Positions 1 through 7,282 of a stretch of DNA of 20,406 nt are shown one piece after another. The stretch's first letter is position 1. Each line of letters begins with the position of its first letter. Source of the DNA: JAVBKB01 sp031554275. GTDB taxonomy: Bacteria > Bacillota > Bacilli > JARBTR01. Under the pieces are notes generated by a model that saw only the letters and a program-made list of their open reading frames with translations, was not told where the DNA came from and searched no databases. A program made the translations under genes and the position numbers. Where the stretch lies: the NCBI GenBank assembly GCA_031554275.1, contig JAVBKB010000116.1, forward strand, positions 1 to 20,406, given 5' to 3'.

Positions 1-1
1 A

Positions 2-1081
2 GTTGGCGGAATAGGCGAAGCGATTAGAGGAACAATCGACGGGGGAATAGGCGGAACAATTGGCAAAATAGTCGGATCAGGCACTGTCGATGAACCTTCA
101 CAAGACCATTCAATTGCTGATATACAACGAAGACTAAATGATTTAGGTTATGTCGGGGCAAATGGCAAACCACTTGTCGAAGATGGAAAAACAGGTGCAA
201 ATACAATCTATGCTATAAAAGCATTTCAAAGTAATGCGGGGCTTGCAGTAGATGGCGTTGTTGGTCCGAAAACTATGGCTGCTTTATACAAGCTAAAGGC
301 ACCGAGTAATAATGTGGAGCCACCGAAAGCAGAGCCGAGTGTAGGTGAGAATAAAGCAGCCGGTGCTGGTGATGTAGGAAAAGCAGTTGGAAATGCTATG
401 AAGGATGTAGCAAAAAAACTAAAAGAATTATCAGAAAAGTCATGTGAGGATGACATACCAAACCTGCCAGAACCGGGATATGATTTGGAACTACCTGTTT
501 CAGACTATGACATCAACCAACATGTATCAAGAGGTGAAGTTGTTGCAATCCCTGGAATAGGGAAAATTGCTCAAATAGCTGTGGAAGTTGTGGGGATTGG
601 TATAGCAATTGTCGTAGATGGTTTGATTTCAAATCCTACTTCTCCTGAACAAACGATCGAGGCTGAAAACCAAGCACTACGGGATCAAATTGCAAAACAA
701 CAGGCTGAAAACCTAGCGCTTGAACAACAGATCCTAGCCACAGTTGCCACAAATTTAGGGGCAATTGCAGGGAGTTATGGTTATGGGGAGTGTGAAGCTG
801 CTGCGGAAGCAATGCTGGAGTATTTGAAAAGAAATAACAAAAAGGGGGAGCTTATTACTATTAAATTTTCGGGACACCCTGAATCAGGTTCAAATTTGGT
901 AGGGAGTAATTCAAGACCAAATGTCGGTGTAAGTACCAATGGATTTCATGTAGGTGTTGTTTTCAATGGATCTGCATTTTGTAATAACCATCCAACAGGA
1001 TTACCAGTAAAGAAATGGGTTAAGGACTTTATTGGATATGGAACAAGAACTGTAGTCCCTTTAAAATACGATTATAAGTAG
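2..1081 (+). CDS. Polymorphic toxin, C-terminal part (peptidoglycan-binding repeat + papain-fold toxin domain), 5' truncated
   Basis: The frame is open from base 2, so the gene starts outside the window; the ATG at 275 is internal. In order it shows a Gly-rich stretch (about 2-85); a PG_binding_1-type repeat (about 110-298, ADIQRRLNDLGY ... VDGVVGPKTMAAL); a Pro/Gly/Lys linker; a hydrophobic segment (about 560-628, GKIAQIAVEVVGIGIAIVV); a short coiled coil (about 635-755); and a C-terminal domain of about 100 residues. That domain has GYGECEAAAEAML with Cys at 791-793, then NGFHVGVVFNG with His at 947-949, then FCNNHPTGLPVKKW. This Cys/His/Asn order resembles the papain-fold toxin domain 2 (Tox-PL-2) of polymorphic toxins. 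By family knowledge such domains act as cysteine proteases or deamidases in a target cell; the substrate is unknown. A probable immunity gene lies 11 bp downstream. The export route cannot be judged because the N-terminus is missing. Confidence 0.75.
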   Translation, partial: VGGIGEAIRGTIDGGIGGTIGKIVGSGTVDEPSQDHSIADIQRRLNDLGYVGANGKPLVEDGKTGANTIYAIKAFQSNAGLAVDGVVGPKTMAALYKLKAPSNNVEPPKAEPSVGENKAAGAGDVGKAVGNAMKDVAKKLKELSEKSCEDDIPNLPEPGYDLELPVSDYDINQHVSRGEVVAIPGIGKIAQIAVEVVGIGIAIVVDGLISNPTSPEQTIEAENQALRDQIAKQQAENLALEQQILATVATNLGAIAGSYGYGECEAAAEAMLEYLKRNNKKGELITIKFSGHPESGSNLVGSNSRPNVGVSTNGFHVGVVFNGSAFCNNHPTGLPVKKWVKDFIGYGTRTVVPLKYDYK

Positions 1082-1092
1082 GGGGAGTTTAT

Positions 1093-1395
1093 GTGGATAA
1101 GAATGATATACTTTATAGAGTTAAGCAAAGACCCGGTTTTTTCCTAGGAAGCCCATCATTAAAACTTTTACAAGCTTTTATTAATGGATATTCATCTTGT
1201 GTAATTTATGAGAATATTAAAGCTCCTGTTAGTTGGACTTTGATATCCGGTTTTCAAAAATTTGTAGAGGATTATTTTGAGGTCGCTCCAGGACCTTTGG
1301 GCTATATCGACATTATTTTGCGACATTATAATGATGAGGAAGGATTTTATAAGTTTTTTGAATTGCTTGAATCCTACCATCAATTAAAGTCTTGA
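1093..1395 (+). CDS. Probable immunity protein for the adjacent toxin
   Basis: This encodes a 100-aa soluble acidic protein with a GTG start at 1093. GGGGGAG at 1081-1087 lies 5 nt upstream and overlaps the toxin stop codon, so the two genes are translationally close. The overlapping ATG at 1091 is in another frame and soon hits a stop. There is no signal peptide or membrane segment. The N-terminus reads DILYRVKQRPGFFLGSPSLK and resembles an RPGMYIG-type opening that I recall from small immunity-like proteins; this is recollection, not a search. The assignment as cognate immunity protein rests mainly on position immediately 3' of a toxin domain, small size and cytosolic character. Confidence 0.6.
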   Translation: MDKNDILYRVKQRPGFFLGSPSLKLLQAFINGYSSCVIYENIKAPVSWTLISGFQKFVEDYFEVAPGPLGYIDIILRHYNDEEGFYKFFELLESYHQLKS

Positions 1396-1573
1396 ATAAA
1401 TAGATTCAACAGACAAAAAACAAGGTATGAATACTGCTGACAAACCAAGGTCTGTTGATGAAAACAAGGATGCTTGAAGTTTAATTGAAAAGGTTGAAAA
1501 TCTTGTAGAGTTATCCTTGCCAGATGTTGTTATAGGAGAAGATTAAGCAGAAGTCCGTTCTGGCAGAATAATC

Positions 1574-2020
1574 ATGTCAGGGCGGGACACTTTTCTAAGC
1601 ACTTGTCTTAGCGAGTGCACAATCAGGAAAATTCCTTGTTATACATTTCATGATGGTTTTGGCGCATACCAAAACTTACTGCATGGGGTTCTCCCCAATA
1701 AATTGAAAACCATGAATGCGGATTCAAGCGCGATCGCAAAGAGGTTTTTGCAAGCTACTTTGGGTTGGGTCCGCTACAAGCCGCTTTTGATTTATATCAC
1801 AAATAGAGTAGGTTATGAAACGGAAATCCTCAAAATTAAAGAGAACTTAACAAAGGTGATTCCAAGCATTTGTAACTATTTCAGCAATGAAAAATTTAGA
1901 GATATATTACGGGAACTGGATTTTTTTGATGCACATGTTGAAGAGCATTACAAAGATTTTGAAAACACAAAGAGCGCTTGGATCAAAATAGTAAAGTTTC
2001 TGGAAGATAGAAAAATATAA
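1574..2020 (+). CDS. Hypothetical protein, possibly the 3' part of a decayed gene
   Basis: The open frame encodes 148 aa (SGRDTFLSTCLSEC ... IKIVKFLEDRKI) and I do not recognise it. It is charged, probably mostly helical, and has no membrane segment. The ATG at 1574 has no Shine-Dalgarno sequence in front of it. Reading the same frame upstream gives protein-like sequence from about 1400 (TDKKQGMNTADKPRSVDENKDA, stop TGA at 1475, then SLIEKVENLVELSLPDVV, stop TAA at 1544), which continues as AEVRSGRII into this ORF. That fits a gene inactivated by two nonsense codons. It may be the remnant of a second toxin or immunity gene in the same locus. Expression of the remaining ORF is doubtful. Confidence 0.4.
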   Translation: MSGRDTFLSTCLSECTIRKIPCYTFHDGFGAYQNLLHGVLPNKLKTMNADSSAIAKRFLQATLGWVRYKPLLIYITNRVGYETEILKIKENLTKVIPSICNYFSNEKFRDILRELDFFDAHVEEHYKDFENTKSAWIKIVKFLEDRKI

Positions 2021-2129
2021 AGGCTAGTGTCTAACAAATTCCGGGTTTCATCAAACAATTTAATTTGAAGTATGATCCGATCACAAGTGTAACTGGATCT
2101 GTCTTTGCTTTTGCCCCCGTTTTGTGCCC

Positions 2130-3251
2130 TCACAACGATATCCTTTCCACAAAATCAGTGACCTTACTCAAGTATGGCAGGTCTATTTCAAACCCCAATC
2201 CAAATTGATCAAAGGGAACATTTATCCAGCCATCCACCACTTCTACTGCCGGAATAATAATGTCACGGTGCCAATACCGTGAAGATGCTGAAATATCACC
2301 AGCAATTGTAAAGTTCGGCAAACTGGCTAATGCTATGTTTTGTGCGCGGGCAATTCCTGATTCTAGCATCCCACCACACCAAACCGGTACCTGCATCTTC
2401 TCACAATAGTCATGGATTTTGATTGCTTCAGTAATGCCACCAACCCGCGCTTGCTTGATATTCACAACTTGGCACGCACCTTGTGAGACAGCTTTTTTCG
2501 CATCAGCAAATGATTGAATCGATTCATCTAAACAAATAGGAATTGCGAGCTTTGACTGTAGTTGTGTATAATCATCTAAATTCGATGTTGCCAAGGGCTG
2601 TTCAATCATCAATAGTTGGAAGGGTTCCAGCTTTTGCAGTAAAGACAAATCGTCCAAGGTGAAGTCGCCATTCGCATCAATTGAAAGCGGTATATGAGGA
2701 TGGCGATCACGAATCGTTTCAAATAGCTTGATGTCGAAACTCCTACTTATTTTCAATTTGATTTTCTGGTATCCTTGTTTTACTGCAAGATCAATTGTAT
2801 TCAGCAATTCAGCATCATTTGAATGGAGTCCTAAGCTTATTCCAGCTGGAATTCGGAGCTGTTTCCCGCCAAAGACTTCAGCAAGTGAGCGCTGCTGCTT
2901 TTGTGCGTATACATCCCAAATCGCCGCTTCCAACCCGGCTTTTGCCATCTGATTGTTTTCAATAATTTGTAATGCGCTGGCAACATCATTTGGATGTTCG
3001 AAAGTGCGCCCAAGTATTTCTGGTATGAGCACATCCCTCATCGCCATAAGGCATGAAGCCTGTGTTTCAGCAGTATACCAAGGTGTATCAAAGGCAACAC
3101 ACTCACCCCAACCAGCAATCTGGCTTTGATCAATGGCTTGCACAATAATAAGATTGCGGATATGAATAGTCGCTTGACTTGTGACAAAAGAGGAGACGAG
3201 TGGCATTTTGATATGATGTAGCATAACTTGCTCAATTTGGATCGCTGTCAA
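2130..3251 (-). CDS. menC: o-Succinylbenzoate synthase / N-acylamino acid racemase family (MenC type 2)
   Basis: This enolase-superfamily enzyme would dehydrate SHCHC to o-succinylbenzoate in menaquinone synthesis; many members also racemise N-succinyl amino acids. Active-site residues (numbered from the TTG at 3251) are intact: the KxK motif with K165 and K167 (KIKLKI), metal ligands D192 (SIDANGDF), E217 (MIEQPL) and D242 (CLDES), and second catalytic lysine K266 (NIKQARVGG). A C-terminal CGGMLESGIARA motif follows. Length, about 373 aa, is normal for the NSAR/OSBS subgroup. An in-frame GTG at 3260 lies inside the strong AGAGGTGA ribosome binding site (3264-3257), so the TTG 5 nt downstream is the likelier start. 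No other men genes are adjacent, so the true substrate (OSB, N-succinyl amino acid or dipeptide) stays open. It is divergent from the DUF2164 gene. Confidence 0.85.
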   Translation of the reverse strand: MTAIQIEQVMLHHIKMPLVSSFVTSQATIHIRNLIIVQAIDQSQIAGWGECVAFDTPWYTAETQASCLMAMRDVLIPEILGRTFEHPNDVASALQIIENNQMAKAGLEAAIWDVYAQKQQRSLAEVFGGKQLRIPAGISLGLHSNDAELLNTIDLAVKQGYQKIKLKISRSFDIKLFETIRDRHPHIPLSIDANGDFTLDDLSLLQKLEPFQLLMIEQPLATSNLDDYTQLQSKLAIPICLDESIQSFADAKKAVSQGACQVVNIKQARVGGITEAIKIHDYCEKMQVPVWCGGMLESGIARAQNIALASLPNFTIAGDISASSRYWHRDIIIPAVEVVDGWINVPFDQFGLGFEIDLPYLSKVTDFVERISL

Positions 3252-3413
3252 TGAACTCACCTCTAGTTTTTATACCTATTTTAAAATTAGCATAATATCC
3301 AGTTGTCGACAAGAATCCAAGTGATGTATGCTAGTAATTGAGTTCAGTAAAAGTGACAATAACATAATTGTTGCAGAACAGTTTAAAAAAATAGCATTAA
3401 AGGGGTTGTTGTG

Positions 3414-3653
3414 ATGTTTAAGTGGAAACCAGAAGTGAAGCAGGAGCTCATTCATGAAATTCAAACATACTTTTCCAAGGAGCGTGATGAGGATATTGGT
3501 GTTATTGCTGCGGAATCAATGCTGACGTTTATCAATGAGAAGCTTGCACCATACTATTTTAATGCAGGTGTGGATCAAGCACTTCAATTATGTGGACAAG
3601 TCTCGGCGCGATTAGAGGAAGACTTGTTTTCACTGAAAAGACCAACTAAATAA
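3414..3653 (+). CDS. DUF2164 family protein
   Basis: This small protein of 79-80 aa matches the DUF2164 pattern: WKPEVKQELIHEIQTYFSKERDEDIG, then AAESMLTFINEKLAPYYFNAGVDQA, then LEEDLFSL. It is soluble, acidic and helical; no function is established for the family. AAAGGGG at 3399-3405 serves either GTG 3411 (5 nt) or ATG 3414 (8 nt); ATG is preferred. The gene is 24 bp upstream of the yihY-like gene and on the same strand, so the two are probably co-transcribed. Confidence 0.85.
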   Translation: MFKWKPEVKQELIHEIQTYFSKERDEDIGVIAAESMLTFINEKLAPYYFNAGVDQALQLCGQVSARLEEDLFSLKRPTK

Positions 3654-3677
3654 ATTTTACTACAGTGAGGTTTTGAT

Positions 3678-4493
3678 ATGCCAAAAGTTGTTGATTATGC
3701 GTGGCGGTTTGGAAAGCGAGTTGTCGATGATGATGTTTTGGGATTAGCAGCACAAATGGCTTATTATTTTCTATTCGCTATTTTTCCCGCAATGATGTTT
3801 ATCGTAACGTTACTCCCATTATTGCCGATTACAGATACACAATTTATGTCGCTAATTGATCGTTTTGCGCCTGCAGAGGCAGAGAAGTTGCTGCAAAGCA
3901 TCCTATTATCTCGACCAAATATTGGACTACTTTCAGCGGGGCTATTAGCCGCTTTATGGTCATCTTCAAGTGGAATTAACGCGATTGTCCGTTCACTCAA
4001 TATTGCCTACCGAGTCAAAACAGGACGTTTCTTCATTGTTCAAAGGCTACAATCGATGGTGTTGACAATTGGAATGCTAATTGCGCTTTTTTCAACATTA
4101 TTATTACCAGTGTTCGGCAAACAAATTGGCAATTGGATTTCCACAACTTTAGGTTATGAAGGTGGCATCCCTTGGATATGGAGCTTACTGCGATGGGTAA
4201 TTTCGCTACTCGTACTGATTCTGGTATTCACAGTCTTATACTGGACAGGTCCTAATCTGAAAATCCAATGCCGTAAAGCATTGCCGGGTGCGATATTTGC
4301 TAGTGTCGGCTGGATTGTAAGCTCGCTTGCTTTTGCTTTCTATGTAGACAACTTTGGAACCTTTTCACGAGCTTATGGTAGCATCGGAGGTACGATTATT
4401 CTGATACTTTGGTTCTATATAACAGGAATTTTCATTATTCTCGGTGGAGAGCTTAATGCATTTCTTACCATTAAGAACGATGAATGCGGCTGA
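3678..4493 (+). CDS. YihY/BrkB family inner-membrane protein
   Basis: The 271-aa integral membrane protein has about six transmembrane helices and the family landmarks: an N-terminal LGLAAQMAYYFLFAIFPAMMF helix, the LWSSSSGINAIVRSLNIAY segment (about residues 94-112), a WTGPN loop near 190, and a C-terminal RAYGSIGGTIILILWFYITG helix followed by GGELNA. The family was once called ribonuclease BN by mistake and its real function is unresolved; some members are described as virulence factor BrkB. The start ATG has GTGAGG at 3665-3670 (7 nt spacing). It follows the DUF2164 gene closely and precedes a small Lys/Ser-rich ORF. Confidence 0.9.
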   Translation: MPKVVDYAWRFGKRVVDDDVLGLAAQMAYYFLFAIFPAMMFIVTLLPLLPITDTQFMSLIDRFAPAEAEKLLQSILLSRPNIGLLSAGLLAALWSSSSGINAIVRSLNIAYRVKTGRFFIVQRLQSMVLTIGMLIALFSTLLLPVFGKQIGNWISTTLGYEGGIPWIWSLLRWVISLLVLILVFTVLYWTGPNLKIQCRKALPGAIFASVGWIVSSLAFAFYVDNFGTFSRAYGSIGGTIILILWFYITGIFIILGGELNAFLTIKNDECG

Positions 4494-4522
4494 CGTTATT
4501 GGACAATCTATAATTACCTTTA

Positions 4523-4541
4523 GGTAGGGCACCGCCTTACC
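4523..4541 (+). other. Stem-loop upstream of the 37-aa ORF
   Basis: GGTAGGGC and GCCTTACC form an 8-bp stem (one G·U) around an ACC loop, between the yihY-like stop codon and the GGAGG of the small ORF. It has no T-run, so it is not a standard terminator. It could act as an mRNA 3'-end stabiliser or modulate translation of the small ORF. Confidence 0.5.
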
Positions 4542-4562
4542 GAGAAATGGAGGAAAAAAAGA

Positions 4563-4676
4563 ATGCCCGATAAAAAGAAATCAAAAAAAGACGGATCGGC
4601 AACAAAGCAAAATAGTAAAGATACTTCCAGTAAGAAAACATCTAGCTCTGCTAATGGACAAAATGGCTATCACTAA
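4563..4676 (+). CDS. Small Lys/Ser-rich protein (37 aa)
   Basis: ATG at 4563 follows a strong GGAGG (4549-4553) with 9-nt spacing and encodes 37 residues ending at TAA 4674-4676. The protein begins MPDKKKSKKDG and is dominated by Lys, Ser, Thr, Asn and Gln, ending NGQNGYH. It is very basic, likely disordered, with no hydrophobic segment. It sits 69 bp after the yihY-like gene and just before a strong terminator, so it would be the last gene of the DUF2164-yihY unit. I do not recognise it; the composition resembles small basic spore or nucleic-acid-binding peptides, but that is only an impression. A well-placed ribosome binding site is the main support. Confidence 0.5.
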   Translation: MPDKKKSKKDGSATKQNSKDTSSKKTSSSANGQNGYH

Positions 4677-4704
4677 TACAAATATGACTTAGATCAAGCA
4701 CAAA

Positions 4705-4777
4705 GCTCCAGTTTTGAACGTAATCCAAATCGTTAGCGTAACACCTAACGATTTGGTCGTTCAAACTAGGAGTTTTT
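4705..4777 (+). terminator. Long intrinsic terminator
   Basis: A large imperfect inverted repeat pairs 4706-4738 with 4745-4772. The core CCAAATCGTTAG / CTAACGATTTGG is perfect, followed after a small internal loop by GAACG/CGTTC and CTCC/GGAG. The T-run TTTTT at 4773-4777 follows directly. It closes the DUF2164-yihY-small ORF unit. Confidence 0.85.
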
Positions 4778-4991
4778 CAATATGGCTAGAGGATTTTTTT
4801 CTGTAAGGGTTGATTTTATCAACATTATCCGTCATCATGAGAAGAAATGTGAACTTATCTTGATTCCTGATTAAAACATAGAAAAGTTTGTAGTAATTTT
4901 CCTGTCTCAGCAACAACCATTTGCTCATTTTTTTCCCGACACGGAAATTTCCGAACAAATCATTCTCTATTTTGATAAGGAATCCATATTA
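4778..4991. other. Intergenic region upstream of the EamA exporter
   Basis: No convincing gene was found. A 65-aa minus-strand frame (TTG at 4958) overlaps the terminator and lacks a ribosome binding site. The only notable structure is the perfect palindrome at 4942-4953. Confidence 0.5.
4942..4953. promoter_or_regulatory. Palindrome CGGAAATTTCCG, possible operator
   Basis: A perfect 12-bp palindrome lies 38 bp upstream of the EamA exporter start, where a repressor could overlap the promoter. No clear -35/-10 pair could be assigned, and no regulator gene is adjacent. Confidence 0.3.
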
Positions 4992-5945
4992 ATGGTGGCG
5001 ACAATGAGTCAGAAGGCAGTTGGCTATATAGAAGTACTTGTTGCAGCCCTGTTGTGGGGTCTTTCTGGAACGGCTGCGCAATATTGTTTTGAAACATTGC
5101 ATATTGAGATGCCATGGTTGGTTTCAATACGGTTACTTTCCGCAGGAATTATCTTGCTCTTGTTGGCAAGAAAAACGTATGGCAAACGCATCTACAATGT
5201 GTGGAGCAGCAAATTCGGATCCAGTTCAATTGTTATTTTTGGTGTGATCGGCATGTTTGGTGTCCAAGCATCTTATTTTGCTGCAATCGAGGCGGGCAAT
5301 GCAGCTGTTGCCACATTGATTCAGTACACAGCGCCTCTAATCATCATGTTATATTACGCAACAATCCGACGCAAGAAGCCAACTACTGTCGAAGCCATTG
5401 CTTGTGCACTAACTATTGTGGGCATGTTCTTGTTGATAACAAATGGCCGTTTTGACCAAGTTTCAGTCAGTGGTTATGCGATTTTCTTGAGTTTTCTTGC
5501 AGCGCTTGCCTTAGCATTCTATACTGTTTTCCCTGTCAAACTGTTGCAACAGTTTCCTTCCACTGTCGTTGTTGGGTGGGGCATGTTTCTTGGGAGCTTT
5601 GCCTCAATCTTGCTGTTGCGAGTCAATCTCTTGAATGGACCTGACTTTAGTATTAGAAACTGGGTTTTCATAACGTTGATTATTATCTTCGGAACAGTTG
5701 TCCCATTCTATCTGTTCATGGAAAGCCTACGCAAAATCTCACCACAAGAAGCTTCGTTAATCGCAACTACAGAACCGTTATTTGCGATTGTGGCAACAGT
5801 GTTGTTACTAAATTTGCAATTTCACTTCTGGCAGTATGTAGGGAGTATTTTCATTATTGTGATGGTTGTGTTGCTGTCGTTACCTCGGGGAAACAAACCA
5901 GCAAAACTTACTGAGAACGATACAAACAAAGATATAATTGGATGA
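4992..5945 (+). CDS. EamA (DMT superfamily) transporter
   Basis: The 317-aa protein contains two repeated EamA units (about residues 10-145 and 160-300), giving ten predicted transmembrane helices, with a short basic C-terminal tail. Landmarks are ALLWGLSGTAAQY in the first helix, AAIEAGNAAVATLIQYTAP in the first repeat and ESLRKISPQEASLIATTEPLFA in the second; the last is typical of this family. Members export metabolites or amino acids, but the substrate cannot be read from sequence. ATG 4992 has AAGGA at 4977-4981 (10 nt); ATG 5004 is an alternative start. A palindrome lies just upstream. The Ca2+/H+ antiporter gene follows 117 bp later with no clear terminator between. Confidence 0.88.
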   Translation: MVATMSQKAVGYIEVLVAALLWGLSGTAAQYCFETLHIEMPWLVSIRLLSAGIILLLLARKTYGKRIYNVWSSKFGSSSIVIFGVIGMFGVQASYFAAIEAGNAAVATLIQYTAPLIIMLYYATIRRKKPTTVEAIACALTIVGMFLLITNGRFDQVSVSGYAIFLSFLAALALAFYTVFPVKLLQQFPSTVVVGWGMFLGSFASILLLRVNLLNGPDFSIRNWVFITLIIIFGTVVPFYLFMESLRKISPQEASLIATTEPLFAIVATVLLLNLQFHFWQYVGSIFIIVMVVLLSLPRGNKPAKLTENDTNKDIIG

Positions 5946-6062
5946 ATTGTTTTAAAAATCGCCACATTATAAAAGATCATCACCATGAACAAAATGTTAT
6001 GATGAAAAACATGTGAAAAGGGATATAGACCCAAATTATTGATATAAAAGGAGTTAAAGAAA

Positions 6063-7124
6063 ATGAATCGAATTTTTCTAATTATTTTGGCAGTAGGATT
6101 GCCGCTGTCCATTGCTGGATCATTGCTAAGTTGGCCAAGTGTTATGATGTTTGTGGTGTATTGTATCACCATTATCTCATTAGCTAGTTTCATGGGGAGA
6201 GCAACCGAGAGTCTTGCAATTGTTTCTGGTCCACGAATTGGGGGACTCCTGAACGCTACCTTTGGGAACGCAGTAGAGTTGATTATCTCGATATTCTCAT
6301 TAAAAGCGGGTCTAGTGACTGTGGTACTAGCTTCATTAACAGGTTCTGTTCTTGGAAACCTCTTGCTTGTTGCAGGGTTATCATTCTTTCTTGGTGGACT
6401 AAAGCACAAAAGACAATCATTTAGTATTCACGATGCTCGTCACAATGCAGCATTACTAGTCTTTGCAGTTTTCATTGCTTTTGTAATTCCAGAAGTGTTC
6501 TCACAAACAATGGATGAAAGCACTTCAATGACTTTAAGTATAGGCGTTTCAATAGTATTAATTACCCTGTACATATTAGCGCTTTTCTTTAAATTAGTAA
6601 CCCACCGAGGGGTATACCATGCAGAAGAGGGTGGAAATGGACATGGACATGGACATGAAACACCTGAGTGGAGTAAGAAGAATGCAATGATCGTACTAGC
6701 ATTGGCAACCGTTGCGGTTGGTTATGTATCCGAAAATCTTGTCCATACATTCTCTGAGGTTGGAGAAACACTTGGCTGGTCTCAACTCTTTATTGGTGTT
6801 ATTATTGTAGCCATTGTTGGTAACGCAGCAGAGCATGCTTCGGCAATTATTTTCGCACTCAAAAACCAAATGGATGTAGCTGTAGAGATTGCAATTGGAT
6901 CAACTTTGCAAATCGCCATGTTTGTTGCACCAGTTCTGGTGATTGTGTCGTTGCTCTTTACACAACAAATGCCTTTAGTTTTCACATTACCTGAGCTTGT
7001 TGCGATGGCAGTCTCCGTATTGCTGACAATAGCAATCATTAATGATGGGGAGACAAATTGGTTTGAAGGGGTCTCGCTATTAGCAGCCTATATCATTGTC
7101 GGGATTGGTTTCTTCTTGTTGTAA
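6063..7124 (+). CDS. cax: Ca2+/H+ antiporter, Cax family (YfkE-like)
   Basis: This 353-aa membrane protein of the CaCA superfamily exports Ca2+ in exchange for protons. The two inverted-repeat signature motifs are intact: GNAVELIISIFSLKAG at residues 68-83 with E72, and GNAAEHASAIIFALKNQMD at 253-271 with E257. About eleven transmembrane helices are predicted, and the length matches B. subtilis YfkE (about 351 aa). A His-rich loop HGHGHGHE at 193-199, encoded by tandem GGACAT units, lies between the two halves and could bind or sense metal. The start has AAAAGGAG at 6046-6053 (9 nt). The upstream neighbour is the EamA exporter on the same strand. Confidence 0.9.
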   Translation: MNRIFLIILAVGLPLSIAGSLLSWPSVMMFVVYCITIISLASFMGRATESLAIVSGPRIGGLLNATFGNAVELIISIFSLKAGLVTVVLASLTGSVLGNLLLVAGLSFFLGGLKHKRQSFSIHDARHNAALLVFAVFIAFVIPEVFSQTMDESTSMTLSIGVSIVLITLYILALFFKLVTHRGVYHAEEGGNGHGHGHETPEWSKKNAMIVLALATVAVGYVSENLVHTFSEVGETLGWSQLFIGVIIVAIVGNAAEHASAIIFALKNQMDVAVEIAIGSTLQIAMFVAPVLVIVSLLFTQQMPLVFTLPELVAMAVSVLLTIAIINDGETNWFEGVSLLAAYIIVGIGFFLL

Positions 7125-7209
7125 TGGATACTAAGCACTATATGAGATAGAGTGTTGTAATGAAACCCTGAGGCAATCCATTAAATGTAATTTTCGACCA
7201 TGAGTGGAG

Positions 7210-7238
7210 TTGTCACAAATAAATTTCACGCTTACAAT
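7210..7238 (+). promoter_or_regulatory. Sigma-A type promoter for the YczE-like gene
   Basis: TTGTCA (7210-7215) and TACAAT (7233-7238) are separated by exactly 17 bp. Transcription would begin near 7245, only about 14 nt before the ATG at 7259; this favours the downstream TTG start. Confidence 0.6.
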
Positions 7239-7282
7239 TCCAACTAGATTCAGTAGACATGAAAAGAATGAAGGAAAATAAT

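Noticed and set aside
2075..2100. GATCC/GGATC hairpin between the 148-aa ORF and menC as bidirectional terminator
   Set aside because: Five-bp stem with a 16-nt loop and no T-run on either strand.
4761..4958. 65-aa minus-strand open frame upstream of the EamA gene
   Set aside because: It starts at TTG without a ribosome binding site and runs into a strong terminator stem; the translation is not recognisable.
5822..6409. 195-aa minus-strand open frame
   Set aside because: It lies antisense to the end of the EamA gene and the start of the Cax gene, shows no recognisable domain, and its openness follows from the codon bias of the real genes.
7122..7183. Inverted repeat TAATGGAT/ATCCATTA after the Cax gene as terminator
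   Set aside because: The loop is over 40 nt and no T-run follows.
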